A stretch of DNA of 64,000 bases from Thamnaconus septentrionalis (GCA_009823395.1 CM020506.1:4674501-4738500), one strand, 5' to 3'; counted from the first letter of the stretch, positions 45,301 through 55,734 are shown. Numbers and translations are program-made. The notes: generated by a model not told the origin, from the letters alone.

Positions 45301-46859
45301 GTGCAGGGGTTGTGGGGCGGACGCCGAGCCTCCCGTCGGTGCCATGGTCGCAGGGGGAGAGGGTGGCACCAACCCTGCGACAGCGTGGACAGTCTGCAGA
45401 CAGATTGGCGCAGGTCATTCGTACAGGAAGTGGGTTGACTTGGACGCATGTCCGCATGAAAAAATAAATACAAAAATAAAAAATAAATAAAAAAAAGGCT
45501 TTATGAAGAGTACCTGTTTGGTGGCATATGTGGTGGACAGGTATTCTTTCACCTGCTGCTTCATGGACTGACGGATGTGGTAGTCAGTAGGATTCTCAAG
45601 GTGGGTTTGCACCTGATAGTGAAGGACGAATAAAAAAATGTTAGAAGTTCTTATTCCTTTCATAAAATGATCCAAATTTTGTTTGAGGGAAAACTTGTAA
45701 ACAGATTTTCAAAGGGATCCTTAAATATACTCTTTATTGAATAAGGTAAACTGAGCAGCTGGAAGTTGCTGTTGTTGTCAAACCTGAGTTTATTGTCCAT
45801 AAAACCACAGAAGTAGTAGGATAGGAAAAAAAAATACAAGCACGCAATACAACTTTAATTGGGAGCTACAAAAAATATAAAAACGCAGCAGCAACAAAAA
45901 ATAAAAAAGTCGTCAATGGCGTGAACCCAGTCGGACTAGTTACACAATCACCTCAGTAAAATCGCATGTTTTTTTTATTGTAATGAGGAAACTTTTATCG
46001 TGTATCTCCATCCCTTTATTTTATGGATCCCTTCAAACGACGCGACGCGACACGGCTGTGTCCCAACACACATCATTCTTTAATTACACTCAATCAGCCA
46101 ATTGAAATCCTGCCCAGACTTTTGGGATGAGTCCTTGCGGGAGAGTCCAAAATTTTTAAAACACAAAGCACACCGAAGGCTCGGCTTCAGGCGCACACAC
46201 CATTATCCCTGTCCCGCATCGCTGGGACGGCGGCAGGATAAAGGAGCATTAAGTCAGCTGTGAGTCCCGCAGGAGCGAAGCCACACCAAATCCTACAGTG
46301 TAGCCACGCGGCAACATGGGCTCGCCTCGCTCCTCCACATCAAAGGAGGGAAGAGCTCAGCAGAGAGTGAGCCTGGTCCCCGTTAGTTCTCAGCCGTCAC
46401 ATCCGCCCTACACTCAGACAAACTGCAGGGAGGCACCGCACCAACCCGCACCGTTTATTTACACCTTGATTGGCTGGCGGTTTGGTTTTGAAGTGTGCAT
46501 CAGACCGGCTGCTTTTTATCTGCGTCTGGGACAAACAACTGTTGGCTGGCGGCTGTCGCGTCCAGCTGTGTCAGCGCTGGTGAAGTCCAAAGAATCAACG
46601 TGCCGGAGATAAAAAGCCGTTCAGTGACACCGACGGACTGACAGCACAACCGTGTGCAAATACAACAGGCAGACGCAAACAGCGGTACAACAGCAGCAGG
46701 CACGCAACTGCGCACGCCGGCTGAGCTGTCGGCACGGCCAAAACGGTCTTACTGTTAGCGGTGAATGAGAACTGAGAATGAGGCAGGTCAGAATACACAG
46801 TCACGCCCTTCTTCAGAGTGTTGAAAAAACAGACACACACACAAAAACACGCATGCACG

Positions 46860-46905
<46 letters not shown>

Positions 46906-47983
46906 TCAAAGATAAGGACAGGCACAAGCATCCTAGGAATCGTTCAAAACGTCACGTTAACATTATCTGCCGCTGTCTGACTCAGGCTATCTGCATCTCT
47001 CCCGTCCGTCCTATCGTGCAACATGTCAGACCTTCTCTTATCTGCCTTCACTTCTCCTCTCTCACGAACTGCTTTGCTGCCCTGCCGCATTTTTCTCTGT
47101 CAATCTCTCTCTCTTTCTCTTTTTTTTCTGAATCTGATTCCCGATTCGCCTCTGTGAGGCAGCACTGCGGTGCCTCTGGGACTGATGGATGACCGGCCTA
47201 CACTGTCCAGGGCGCCGCAAGGTGGAGCAGCAACGAGGGTATCTGTGATTTGTGGTTGTGAACTAAATTAAATGAACTAAAATTTAATTTAAAAAAAAAA
47301 AAAAACCTTTACATATCAATCATCGCCTTGACCCCAAACAATTCAATCTGAATTGCATGCATGCTCACGTTATCGCCACATTCCTTTCATTAGGTTTGAC
47401 TTCAAGGGTCGAGTAATTTGAAGTGGCGAACTTGACTCTCTTTAGGAAACCATCAGTTCGCTGCGGGGCCAACCAACCTTGAGAACTTCCACCGGGACCT
47501 GCATGCTTTGGTAATGCTGCGGCGTGCTGATGGCCGGGCTGGGAGCAGGTGGCCCAGCCATGCGCTGCTGCATGTACTGCAGCGACGCATTCTGCTGCTG
47601 CTGCTGCTGCTGCTGTTGCAGCTGCCGCTCCCGCTGCTCCTCTTGCTGCAGCTGGTCTCGCATGAGCTGCACACACACACACACACACACAGCAATTTTT
47701 TTTCAGAAAACTTCAGACATTTCAGAAAAAGTGTGATCGCTGTCCCTTTTTGTGGAAAAAAAGAAAACAAAACTGAACAGTGAGCTGTCAGCCGAATAAA
47801 GAAGAAAGTTGCATGTTTATATGTGTGTATGTTTAACATATAAACACATAAATATAAGAGTTTCCCTGACATAGGCAGAACATTCTCAGCAGGATCTGTC
47901 CAGACTTGGAACTCTCTGCCTTCTGCATGCTGAAAGTGTGTGTGTTTTTTTACCTGCATCCGCAGACCGATGCGCGAGGCCAT
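39079..47983 (-). CDS. tfeb: Transcription factor EB, ten coding exons (join)
   Basis: Coding exons on the minus strand, in transcript order: 47954-47983, 47478-47666, 45514-45612, 45205-45393, 44369-44458, 40787-40904, 40536-40586, 40132-40207, 39901-40048, 39079-39651. They sum to 1563 nt, giving 520 residues plus TAG, and every phase matches. Seen: start [10 protein letters not shown], nine Gln at about 27-35, PNSP with Ser155 (human S142 equivalent), acidic helix DEVIDNI at about 171-177, SNSCPAN with Ser226 (human S211 equivalent), basic region with His253, Glu257 and Arg261, HLH then zipper to about 340, IKHE with Lys360, and C-terminal SRRSSFS. Known of the family: TFEB binds CLEAR/E-box DNA as a dimer, drives lysosome and autophagy genes, and is held in the cytosol by mTORC1 phosphorylation and 14-3-3. 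The N-terminus and IEDGDIL end favour TFEB over TFE3, MITF or TFEC. It is longer than human TFEB (476 residues), mainly through a His/Pro/Gln-rich segment. Confidence 0.96.
39901..40048 (-). CDS. tfeb: tfeb coding exon 9 (loop, helix 2, zipper)
   Basis: It encodes [20 protein letters not shown] through [19 protein letters not shown] is the loop and start of helix 2, and the heptad zipper follows, including the MiT-specific register that restricts dimerisation to family members. It has acceptor gtctgcag and donor CAG|gtaaca. Confidence 0.94.
40132..40207 (-). CDS. tfeb: tfeb coding exon 8 (basic region and helix 1)
   Basis: It encodes [20 protein letters not shown] to PKTND. ERRRR is both DNA contact and nuclear localisation signal in the family. 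Helix 1 follows. The donor is CCT|gtgagt and the acceptor is cccacaaag. Confidence 0.94.
40536..40586 (-). CDS. tfeb: tfeb coding exon 7 (start of basic region)
   Basis: This 51-bp exon encodes [17 protein letters not shown] with split codons at both ends. It is the start of the DNA-binding basic region, with His253 contacting the E-box (family knowledge). It has acceptor atgatgcag and donor CTGA|gtaagt. Confidence 0.92.
   Translation of the reverse strand, partial: KPVRWPRRDRRKTTTI
40787..40904 (-). CDS. tfeb: tfeb coding exon 6 (14-3-3 site exon)
   Basis: It encodes [15 protein letters not shown] through [15 protein letters not shown] plus one base of the next codon. Ser226 before Cys-Pro corresponds to human S211, whose phosphorylation by mTORC1 creates the 14-3-3 site. 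It enters in phase 0 after a 3464-bp intron that contains a candidate internal first exon. The donor is ACAG|gtgcgg. Confidence 0.93.
42907..42969 (-). CDS. Candidate alternative first exon inside tfeb intron 6
   Basis: An ATG at 42969 opens a 21-codon frame ([16 protein letters not shown]...IQL) ending at donor CTG|gtaaga. A TAG lies in frame two codons before the ATG, so this behaves as a first coding exon, not a cassette. It ends in phase 0 and would join exon 40787-40904 in frame. The product would lack the Rag-binding, S142 and activation segments but keep the S211 site and bHLH-zipper. MITF uses internal first exons in a similar way (established). The peptide is not recognised. It could instead be chance or belong to another transcript. 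Confidence 0.35.
43150..43290 (-). promoter_or_regulatory. GC-box-rich, promoter-like stretch above the intronic first exon
   Basis: Read on the minus strand this is a G/A-rich block with Sp1-type GC boxes (gggggcgggggaggcggg, 43205-43235). A forkhead motif TGTAAACAA is at 43269-43277. It sits about 200-300 nt upstream of the ATG at 42969, as expected for a TATA-less promoter. No TATA box was seen. Confidence 0.3.
44369..44458 (-). CDS. tfeb: tfeb coding exon 5 (acidic activation domain)
   Basis: It encodes 30 residues from [11 protein letters not shown] to QMPNT. The acidic amphipathic helix DEVIDNII is the transactivation motif of the family and binds p300/CBP in MITF (family knowledge). 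It has acceptor tttgaag and strong donor ACA|gtaagt, and is phase 0. Confidence 0.93.
45205..45393 (-). CDS. tfeb: tfeb coding exon 4 (mTORC1/ERK site exon)
   Basis: It encodes 63 residues from TVHAVAGL to GSSQEKE. It contains [10 protein letters not shown], the family phosphosite and export-signal region; Ser155 corresponds to human S142. The first half is Pro/Ala/Ser-rich and weakly conserved. Acceptor ctgcag|ACTG and donor GAG|gtgggc fit phase 0 on both sides. An upstream in-frame acceptor choice cannot be excluded. Confidence 0.9.
45514..45612 (-). CDS. tfeb: tfeb coding exon 3 (MiT/TFE conserved block)
   Basis: It encodes 33 residues from [14 protein letters not shown] to STTYATKQ, the block shared by all MiT/TFE proteins. 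It is bounded by acceptor ctatcag and donor CAG|gtactc. It is phase 0 at both ends. Confidence 0.93.
45613..47477 (-). other. tfeb: tfeb intron 3
   Basis: An 1865-bp intron between the polyQ exon and the VQTHLEN exon. It contains (CA)n at 46862-46901 and short A runs. No exon-like block was found. Confidence 0.8.
47478..47666 (-). CDS. tfeb: tfeb coding exon 2 (polyQ exon)
   Basis: It encodes 63 residues from [14 protein letters not shown] through nine glutamines to QVPVEVLK. This matches the human TFEB Gln-rich N-terminus. It is phase 0 on both sides, so skipping would keep the frame. The acceptor is preceded directly by a (TG)11 run instead of a normal pyrimidine tract, and the donor AAG|gttggt is weak. 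Both point to regulated inclusion (inference). Confidence 0.92.
47667..47690 (-). promoter_or_regulatory. (TG)11 in place of a polypyrimidine tract at the polyQ-exon acceptor
   Basis: On the transcript strand the acceptor reads (tg)n-cag, with an A-rich stretch before it. UG repeats are known binding sites for TDP-43 and CELF proteins and modulate splicing, as at CFTR exon 9. This suggests variable inclusion of the 63-residue exon. Confidence 0.5.
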
Positions 47984-48058
47984 GGCTGGGGGGCGAGGGG
48001 GCAGGGGAGGGCGAGCCGACGTCAGTGCACCACAGTCCAGCCCGAGAGGTAGAGGTCG
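47954..48058 (-). CDS. tfeb: tfeb first coding exon with part of the 5' UTR
   Basis: Translation starts at 47983 and gives [10 protein letters not shown], followed by donor CAG|gtaaaa. Upstream, an acceptor ctgctccacag ends at 48059, which makes 47984-48058 5' UTR. A second possible acceptor (cccccag) lies directly before the CCATGG start context. The conserved residues after the ATG form the N-terminal segment that in mammals contacts Rag GTPases at the lysosome (family knowledge). The exon ends in phase 0. Confidence 0.9.
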
Positions 48059-48627
48059 CTGTGGAGCAGGGAGTAAGGGAGAAGAGCCAGTTAGGACAGG
48101 AAAAGTAAAAGGAAAGACGGCGGCAGGGTTACGCTGAATCCCAGCACAGCGTTTTTTTGACCATCTAATACGTGTGGATCAGGTTTTTTTTTGTTGTTGT
48201 TGGTGGTTTTTTAATTATTTGGTTGGGCTTTTCTCGTTCGTAGTAGCGATAGTCAACTCTGAGGCTTCCCAGACTCAAAATGAAACACACTCAAATGGTA
48301 CACGGTTCAGCAAGTTCAAGGGTGGAAAATAAGGATCTGAAAATAGCCGTAAAAACAATGGCTGTTTCAAACATTACAATGAGCCACAAGATGAGCTGCA
48401 GTTTTTTGTTGCTACATCAGCGGCCATGTTGTTAACGTTTTACGCACTGATAAACAGATTACATATCTTATTTTACAAGATTTGGAGTACTTCAACATGT
48501 TTTTTTACGTGTTTTGGTTTTGGTTTTTGCTCCTCATTCTGAGGCTTGAAAATCAGATCATAGAATGGAAAGTCTCATGCAATAAAACCTATGTAAAGTA
48601 CACTTTGAAAAACGTTTTGCATTCACA

Positions 48628-48926
48628 AACCACCAACTTTGTTAGCTGAACAGTTCAATTGCTTGTTAAGGCAAATAACAAATCGGGTGTGGTGAAGGAC
48701 ACCAACTGAAGTTCAAAGTGAGCACCTGAGTGAGGAAGAGAGGGGATAGAAGTGACTCCAGCGAGCGACAGTTGTGTGGCGGAAAATGCCTCGTTGATGT
48801 CAGGGGTCAAAGGTCAGAAAGGGCAAGCTGGTTGGAGGCCACAGAAAGGCAACAGCAACTCGAATAACCACTGGTTACAATCCAAAGTACGCAGAATCTG
48901 AGCGCACAACACACTGAACCCTGAAG
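48628..48926 (+). mobile_element. Second Tc1-like relic of the same family, in tfeb upstream DNA
   Basis: It starts with a decayed terminus (ACTTTGTTAG...) and the sequence TTCAATTGCTTGTTAAGGCAA, then covers the transposase N-terminal region to GCGCACAACACACTGAACC. It has the same orientation as the relic at 4888. No intact frame remains. Confidence 0.65.
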
Positions 48927-49448
48927 TAACGTACACACACTAGTGAAAAAAGAAGTTCAGGACCTTGGTCTGAAATTTATGGAAAATGCACAACAGAGAT
49001 CTACAGAGATATTACATCATGAAAGCAGCGCCTTTAAGTCGAGGCGTGCAACAGTAATTTCCTCATGTCAAACAGTTTATCCAACAGCAGTGTTGCAAAT
49101 ATCGCAAGAAAAAAAAGTCAATGAGTGAAAAACTTGTCATATGACCTTTTTTGTGAGGCGTCGTCTTGGTCTCATGATGTTAAAATGTGAACAGCGTGAA
49201 GAAGACGACCACTGACATGCAAACGGTCGTCAGGCCGGTCACAACACAGACGCCGTGTTGCGATTACTGCGGTTCATCGCCTCGTCAGAGACCAGCACAC
49301 AGTAAGTAGCGAAACTTGGTTTATTTTCCATTAGAACATTTATGAGGAGCTCAAATTAAGTTTACCTGTGAAGCTCACAGTGCATTTTGATGCATCCTGA
49401 AAGTTCATCTAAAAACCTGCACATCCCATACAGCAAGTGGCGTGTTTG

Positions 49449-49510
49449 CTCACTGCCCACTTTATTAGGTACCCAGTACTGGTGCGGTGTATATCAGAAA
49501 GTGGCCACTC
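49449..49510 (+). mobile_element. Tc1-like micro-element: both termini fused, no interior
   Basis: A left terminus (CCCACTTTATTAGGTAC) runs straight into what matches the 3' end of the same family (CAGTACTGG...AAAGTGGCCACT). The whole unit is about 62 bp. The match to the family is from memory of the consensus. No TA duplication is visible. Confidence 0.55.
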
Positions 49511-50283
49511 AAAATATCACCACATTCAGTTCCTCAATTTTTTTCAGATTTTGAAACCTTTTCTATGCTAATCGATGTTTGTTCCTTCAAAGCACTCTCC
49601 CACCGGCTCAACGTGGTCTCCACTAGCAGCCCTTGGTCGCACTCGACTCGACGTTCAGCTGCAGCATTTTACGTAACCGAATCTCATCGGCCACACAATG
49701 GACACCGTGTGAAGCCCTTAACTGCCGTCCACATTCCTTCGAGAGCTTCTGCTGGCAGCGAATCCTTCCAAACGATACCCCAAAGGAGAGACAACACCGC
49801 TGTGGTACAGATAACATGCCGCCGGGCCAAAGAGTGGGGGCCAATTTTGATTTTATTTTTCTCCCCTGTAGGACTGACAGCTTCCATCAGGTGGTGTCAT
49901 ATGTGCAAAGCGTCGCAGTCAGCGCAGGCAAACCGGGATTAGGGAAGTTAACGGCATCGCTCCTTGGGTGAATTAGGAGGTACTTCTTCAATGCTGTATG
50001 GGTCTTGTGGACATCATGTGTTCTTGTTGTGCTTTTTGGTTCGATCATGTGTCCGAGAATGAAGGTGGGGAACACCCACAAAACCCTTCACACATCTTGC
50101 CCTTTTCTTTGTATAATTTCTCGGCAACTCGCACGCACACGATTCATATACAAGTAGGCACGTACGCACACACACACGCAGTCGCCTGCCCAGCCTGGGG
50201 AGTCCCGAGGAGCCACACTTCCCCTTCTGCGATGACTGATGTTTGTCCCCTGGTGCTGCGACTACGCCGGAGTAGCAGCAGCA

Positions 50284-50285
<2 letters not shown>

Positions 50286-50318
<33 letters not shown>

Positions 50319-50354
50319 GCAGCTGCATGGTGAAATCTAACAAGGCTCAGGTTT

Positions 50355-50382
<28 letters not shown>
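50286..50382. repeat. Facing (CAG)10 and (CTG)9 arrays
   Basis: CAG array at 50286-50317 and CTG array at 50355-50382 on the same strand, 37 nt apart. Together they can form one hairpin. Not inside a supported exon. Confidence 0.9.
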
Positions 50383-50391
<9 letters not shown>

Positions 50392-51012
50392 TAGAACAGA
50401 GTGTAGCAACAACCAATCAGAGCCGGACCCCCTCACCCCCCTCCAGTCTCCGGTTAGAAACACAGTCTGTATATGGTCATAAAGAGAGAAAGACACAAGA
50501 GAGAAAGACAGACAGAGGGGGAAAGAAAAGCTCATTGTACGTGAGGTACAATAAGAAAGGCAGCTCCTATTGAGGACTGAAGCCGCCTGTTGTCCGAAGT
50601 GTACATTTCAGTGGCCGAGGAGGCGCGCACACAGCCCGCTTTGTGCCCCGCTGGATGGCCCACATGAAAAACACACACCCATGCAGATTATCACAGCGAA
50701 ACAAACGGGCAGCAGAGCTTCGACTCACGGACTCCACGGCGTGAGAAGCGGCCGCTGCCGAGGCGGCGCTCAAACGCAGCTGTTCAAATCTGCACTGATA
50801 GCGTCCACGCGAGAGCCCGTCGTGCGATAATTGTCCCTTTCTAGGTGTTCACTCACAGACATGGGGTGTTGACAACTCAACACACAGAGGCAGGAATGCC
50901 ACGCAGTGTATTAATAGAGCCCCGACAAACTTGGAGATTACATCATCGCACTTGGCGGCAAGGCACGGCGAGCGAGAAGGACGCCAGCGCTCTTAAACTG
51001 AACACCGAGACA

Positions 51013-51187
51013 GAAGAAGAAGAAGAAGAAGAAGAAGAAGAAGAAGAAGAAGAAGAAGAAGAAGAAGAAGAAGAAGAAGAAGAAGAAGAAGAAGAAGAAG
51101 AAGAAGAAGAAGAAGAAGAAGAAGAAGAAGAAGAAGAAGAAGAAGAAGAAGAAGAAGAAGAAGAAGAAGAAGAAGAAGAAGAAGAAA
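51013..51187. repeat. (GAA)58
   Basis: Pure 175-bp GAA array on the plus strand (TTC in tfeb sense). Confidence 0.97.
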
Positions 51188-51368
51188 CTTTGTTTTTCCC
51201 CGACCTGCTTCTGCGGACCAAGTTAATCCCCCCAACTCTGAACCAGGAGCTGTAAAGTGTGAACTTCATGCGCCAATTCACTAATTCACTACGCTCGGGG
51301 GTTTGGAGATTTTGCGGCTTTACGAGCGCTGCGGTGTCGAGTTTCAACACAACCTCGCTCGCACTCAC

Positions 51369-51500
51369 CTAAATACTCGCGGCAGCTTCTTGGTGTGTGT
51401 TTGTGTTCCGCCAGCAGTCCTGCCTCGGAAAACAAACAACACAACACACGAAGAAGGTGCTGCTCTCTTGTCTGCCGTTCGCAAGCACACACACACACAC
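51369..51500 (-). other. Candidate tfeb noncoding first exon
   Basis: On the minus strand a strong donor ATTTAG|gtgagtgc lies at 51368 with moderately CpG-rich sequence on both sides, 3.3 kb upstream of the coding start. It is compatible with a 5' UTR exon joining the acceptor at 48058. The 5' limit is unknown. Confidence 0.25.
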
Positions 51501-51978
51501 ACACTTGTAAACACACACACGTCACTAAAAATCAGACAGCACAGAGAAAGCACTTGTGACGTATCTCTGCCTTGCTAGTTTTTCCTTTTCACCCCGAACG
51601 CTCAAAGCCGATGGGCGCCCTCCAGAGTCGGGCCCTGCTCGAGGCGTCTTCCCACTGCCGGTGCCATTTAGCCCTTCATGAAAGCCTCCGACGTGAGGAC
51701 ACGCGTGTCCCAGGGATGTCACTTCCTGATATCGTATGGTGACACACTGCTACCAGGCAGCATGACCCTCCCTCCACCCCCCCAACCCCACGCGGGCCTG
51801 TCCCATTGCCCGGCATCCAACCGGGGTTGGCAGGCATGAGTGACGCAGTGCCAGGACACAGCGGCCATTGTGTGTCCGGCCGCTGTGATGTCACAGCGCC
51901 TTCACTTCAAACGCTGACAGCCGGTGGGAGGATCTGCAGCAGAGGAAGCCCTGGTCAGGGGTCAGTAACTGGATTGTG

Positions 51979-52028
<50 letters not shown>

Positions 52029-53267
52029 TATATATATATATATATGCCTACACGACATGTGAGAGTGCACGAGGCACATGCAACATGTGTATGTGTGTGC
52101 TTTGCAACGACAGGTTTGCTCTTTTCTGCACACATGCATACAGCACACACATACAGTACACACGCACACACACACACGCATGCACGCACAGACATTCGAG
52201 GGCTGTGTGGGGCCATAACACCTGTGCACAGAGACATGCGATAATATGCCGAGCGTGTATTTTTAGAATTTCACCGGCCGATCCCGAAAAAGTGTGGATA
52301 CGCACAACGCAAACACCCACAACACAAACACAAACAATCCGAGTCGGTCTCCACCACAACTTAGAGCAGGTTTTTTTGCGTCCGCATGCGCGTTTGCAGC
52401 CACCGCCTGCTGACCAATTTCACAGGTGTGTTTCGAGAGGGAAAAGTGACGGCAGTGAACGTGCCTTTCAGTTAATATCACACTCTCCCGACGTCGTGTT
52501 CAGTTGCACACATTTGTTCATGATCAGAGGGCTTCAGGTCGAGGTAGCTAGTAATGAGAAGAAGAATAAAATGGGAATCAAAGTAATATTTTATCCCTTT
52601 AAGTCAGGCTAGCCTGTATTACGACTGTGACCACGGCGCACGCACACACACACACACACAGACGGGACCTTTCCGCATTAAGCGATGTGTCTGCTGCCTT
52701 CTCTAATGACGAAAATAACCCTCTGCTCTCTGTTCTCCTTTTCAGGAACACCCAGTTCCCCTGTGCCTTGCTGCGTTATTTTGCTCTTTCGGTATGTGAA
52801 TGTTTTTTTTGTTTGTTTTTTTTTTGGCAACCTGCAGTCCAAAAACAGAAAGAAACGTAATGAAAAAACAAAAACAAAAAACAAAGCGCAGAAAGCGCGC
52901 ACCTGCAATAGGTTGACAGCCTCGGTAGCGACCGATCGGGCTACTTAGCATCATGCTAATAGGAGACAGGTGCCAGGCACCATAGCCGTAGCATTTCACA
53001 TGTGCTCGTATAAAAATACACCCGAGCGGGTTTTTATTGGTCGGGACAGCTTGTTGCTTCATCTAAAGATATTAAGCATAATTGGTGCAACACCTCAGTG
53101 AGTTGCACTAGTGAGATCTTCTCTTTCACATTCAGTAAAAAGACAAATGATGCATTTCGAAAGACACATTTGACAATGATTTTGCACACTTTATGCAACT
53201 GAATAATTGTGTTGTTATCGACATCTGCTTTATGACTAATCTAAAAAAAAGCGTCTAAAATATTCCT

Positions 53268-53335
<68 letters not shown>

Positions 53336-55456
53336 AATATAATGTTGACAGGATTGTGCGACTGGGCTGGCATGGAAAGCATGGGATCCTCAGCCCCCTT
53401 CCCTCTTTGGTGCGTTCACACACAAACAGCCGTATCCCTTGGCGACAAAACACACTGTACTACTCTATAAGGACACGCAGACAGTCCGGCAGATGGACAT
53501 GCAACACTTTCACAACAGCCAGGACTGGACCTGTTGGGTACAGCACTGTCAAGAAAAAGAGTTCAAGTGGACACATTTCAATGGACAGAGACACACGCAC
53601 ACACGTGCTTTTACCTGTCTTAGGAGAAAAATGAGTACGCAAGATGAGAGTCGCTCTGCCTAAGCTGCCGACTACATGCCAGGATGGTGGAGGCAGTGGG
53701 GAGGGAAAACCTGCAGCAGCCAGCAGGGCCAGAGGCAAGGACAGGGACGGAGGGATGGAGGCACAACACAAAGAGAAATGACAAAATCAGACAAAGAAAA
53801 ACATGAGAGACAAAGAGGAAAAAAACGATGGAGACGATAAATGGAATGAATGGTTCTGTGAGAAATAAATACATGAGTAAATGACTTGGTGAAGTAGTGG
53901 AGTGTACAGCGGGACGGGAAGCGGCAGATGTGCAAGAAACTTTCCGCGGCGGAAGCCGGGAGGCGGCGAAGCGTGTTCAGAGCCGATTATAAACACAGAG
54001 GGCGCTGCACTGCGACACCACGGGGGCCACACTTGTGTCCCAGGAGACGCTTCTGACTCAGTTTGCTTGTTTACGGCTCACTCACATGGTTAACGCACAC
54101 ATGGTAGCTTGTCGGGGATGTTTAAAAAGAGACGTATGCCTGTCAGGTGGACACTGATTGCATGCAAGTTGTCCAGTTTGCACAATATTCAAATTTTTTG
54201 ATATGCTTGCATTCACAGTTGATTTTGTAAAATTATTATTTATTTTTTTTTTTAAAAAGGCTTCTGTGTAATTTTCCAAGCAGTAACTGCGGATGTGCTT
54301 TATTTCCCCTCGAAAACCAGGTGACCCGGATTGACATCAGCAGGCCAAACCACAACTTTCTGCTCGGCTACAGACTCTTGTGAAGGTCGTCTGAGTGAAT
54401 CAGCGTAACTCTTGGACAATGGATGTGAATCACAATGCCTGTCACCTAGCACGCTCTATAAATAGCTCTTCCAGGAGGGGACCCTTGGCTGGAGTCAATC
54501 GGTCCACTCGCACAGGTCACTGGAGGAGATAGGACAGGAGGCCGAGAGTCCGTCAGCGCAGTCACACCTTCATTCACACCTTATCAAACGACAACGGCGA
54601 CAACGACGACGACAACACAGTGAGACGCAGGAAGGGCGTCGCAGAAAAAAACAAAAACAGCTCATCACTTCTGCTTTTTCTTCAATCAGTTTTCACAACT
54701 CCTTATTCTGCCAGTCAGCGGTGAAGCAACTTCCCCTGCAGGAAGCCCGGGGGAAGAACAAAAGCTGTTTATCATTCCACAGCAGCAGCTTCAGCCGGCG
54801 AGTCGCAACTCCGTCAACATTTTACTATCAACCGCTCTGACTCTGACTCGTCTGTTGATCCGGGATTTTTTTATTATTATTATTTGATATTTGATTATAT
54901 TTATTTTTACTTCAGGAAAGCAACCCTGTGTCCAGCCATGCTGGTTGTGTCACATGCGGTGCCATCAGAAAAAACAAAACACATTCACAGTCAGGTGGTG
55001 TTTCGCAGGTGTAGCAGCAGGAGTTTGATTGGTCGGATGACGCAAATAAGACACGGAAAAACTACAGACACCTGTCAGCTCACTCTTTCTTTTTTGTTTT
55101 ACTGCCAGCTAAGGAGGTGGAGTGTATTTATACTCAAGTTCATATTGACACACGGACAATCAGCCGTCACTTAGCGCTCAACAAACACCCACTAAAACAC
55201 AAACAACACTCTGCAATTACTCCAGATCCTAGTTCTTTCTTTTTAAAAAGGTCAAAGGCAGACAAGCAGCAACCAGCCTACGTGCTGAACTCACGTTCAC
55301 ACTTTATTTTTTAATTTTTATGGCTGGCCAAGGTAAGAAAAACTTCACAAACTGCTCGGATTTTAATCATCTCTGTTCTGAAGCCTTTGCAGCGTCAATA
55401 AATGGACAGTGTTGTGACAGCGCAGAGGTCCTACACTACGTCGAAATATTCCTCAC
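51501..55456. other. Upstream noncoding DNA
   Basis: (CA)23 at 51980-52025 is followed by (TA)n. (CA)n also occurs at 52640-52660 and (CA)31 at 53271-53334. A TATA-like CTCTATAAATAGC lies at 54453-54466 (+), with no recognisable gene after it. Confidence 0.45.
53994..54006 (+). promoter_or_regulatory. CTCF-like motif upstream of tfeb
   Basis: CACAGAGGGCGCT matches the CTCF core, with a weaker left part. Confidence 0.3.
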
Positions 55457-55495
55457 CTGAAAATCTGTCACAGCCGCCAAAACAACATGGTACAT
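55457..55495 (-). other. Candidate upstream alternative ATG exon
   Basis: ATG at 55495 opens 13 codons (MYHVVLAAVTDFQ) ending at donor CAG|gtgagg in phase 0. It could in principle join the phase-0 polyQ exon. It is short enough to be chance. Confidence 0.15.
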
Positions 55496-55696
55496 CCACG
55501 GGGGGAAAAGACAAAACAATAATAGTTAAAAAATGAAAATCAGCTGGTCCAGGTTTGTACAGGCGCCGACAGAGACAGTTTGTGGTCCGGGCCCGACCGA
55601 CCGGTGCGTTCATATGCCGGTTGACTGCTTGCGTTGCCACTCCTCCATCCAGCGAAGGAGTGGGCTGAGTGACAGTCACTATTAGTCACCTTCCTG

Positions 55697-55734
<38 letters not shown>

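Larger units (their letters stand above)
48059..51012. other. tfeb upstream/intron 1 DNA
   Basis: Unique AT-rich sequence surrounding the Tc1 relics. The ATG exon has an acceptor, so at least part of this is presumably intron 1. No additional coding exon is recognised. Confidence 0.5.

Noticed and set aside
47453..47983. Single 176-codon frame covering two tfeb exons
   Set aside because: It reads through the intron after [10 protein letters not shown] and is out of frame in the polyQ exon. The spliced model is supported by homology and phases.
50845..51255. Poly-Glu frame (136 codons), with poly-Ser and poly-Leu frames on the other strand
   Set aside because: It is a translation of the (GAA)58 array only.
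51806..52612. 268-codon plus-strand frame
   Set aside because: It is held open by (CA)n runs and has Thr-His repeat composition. No domain or splice context.
54453..54466. TATA-box promoter on the plus strand
   Set aside because: The motif is good, but no open frame or recognisable gene follows it.
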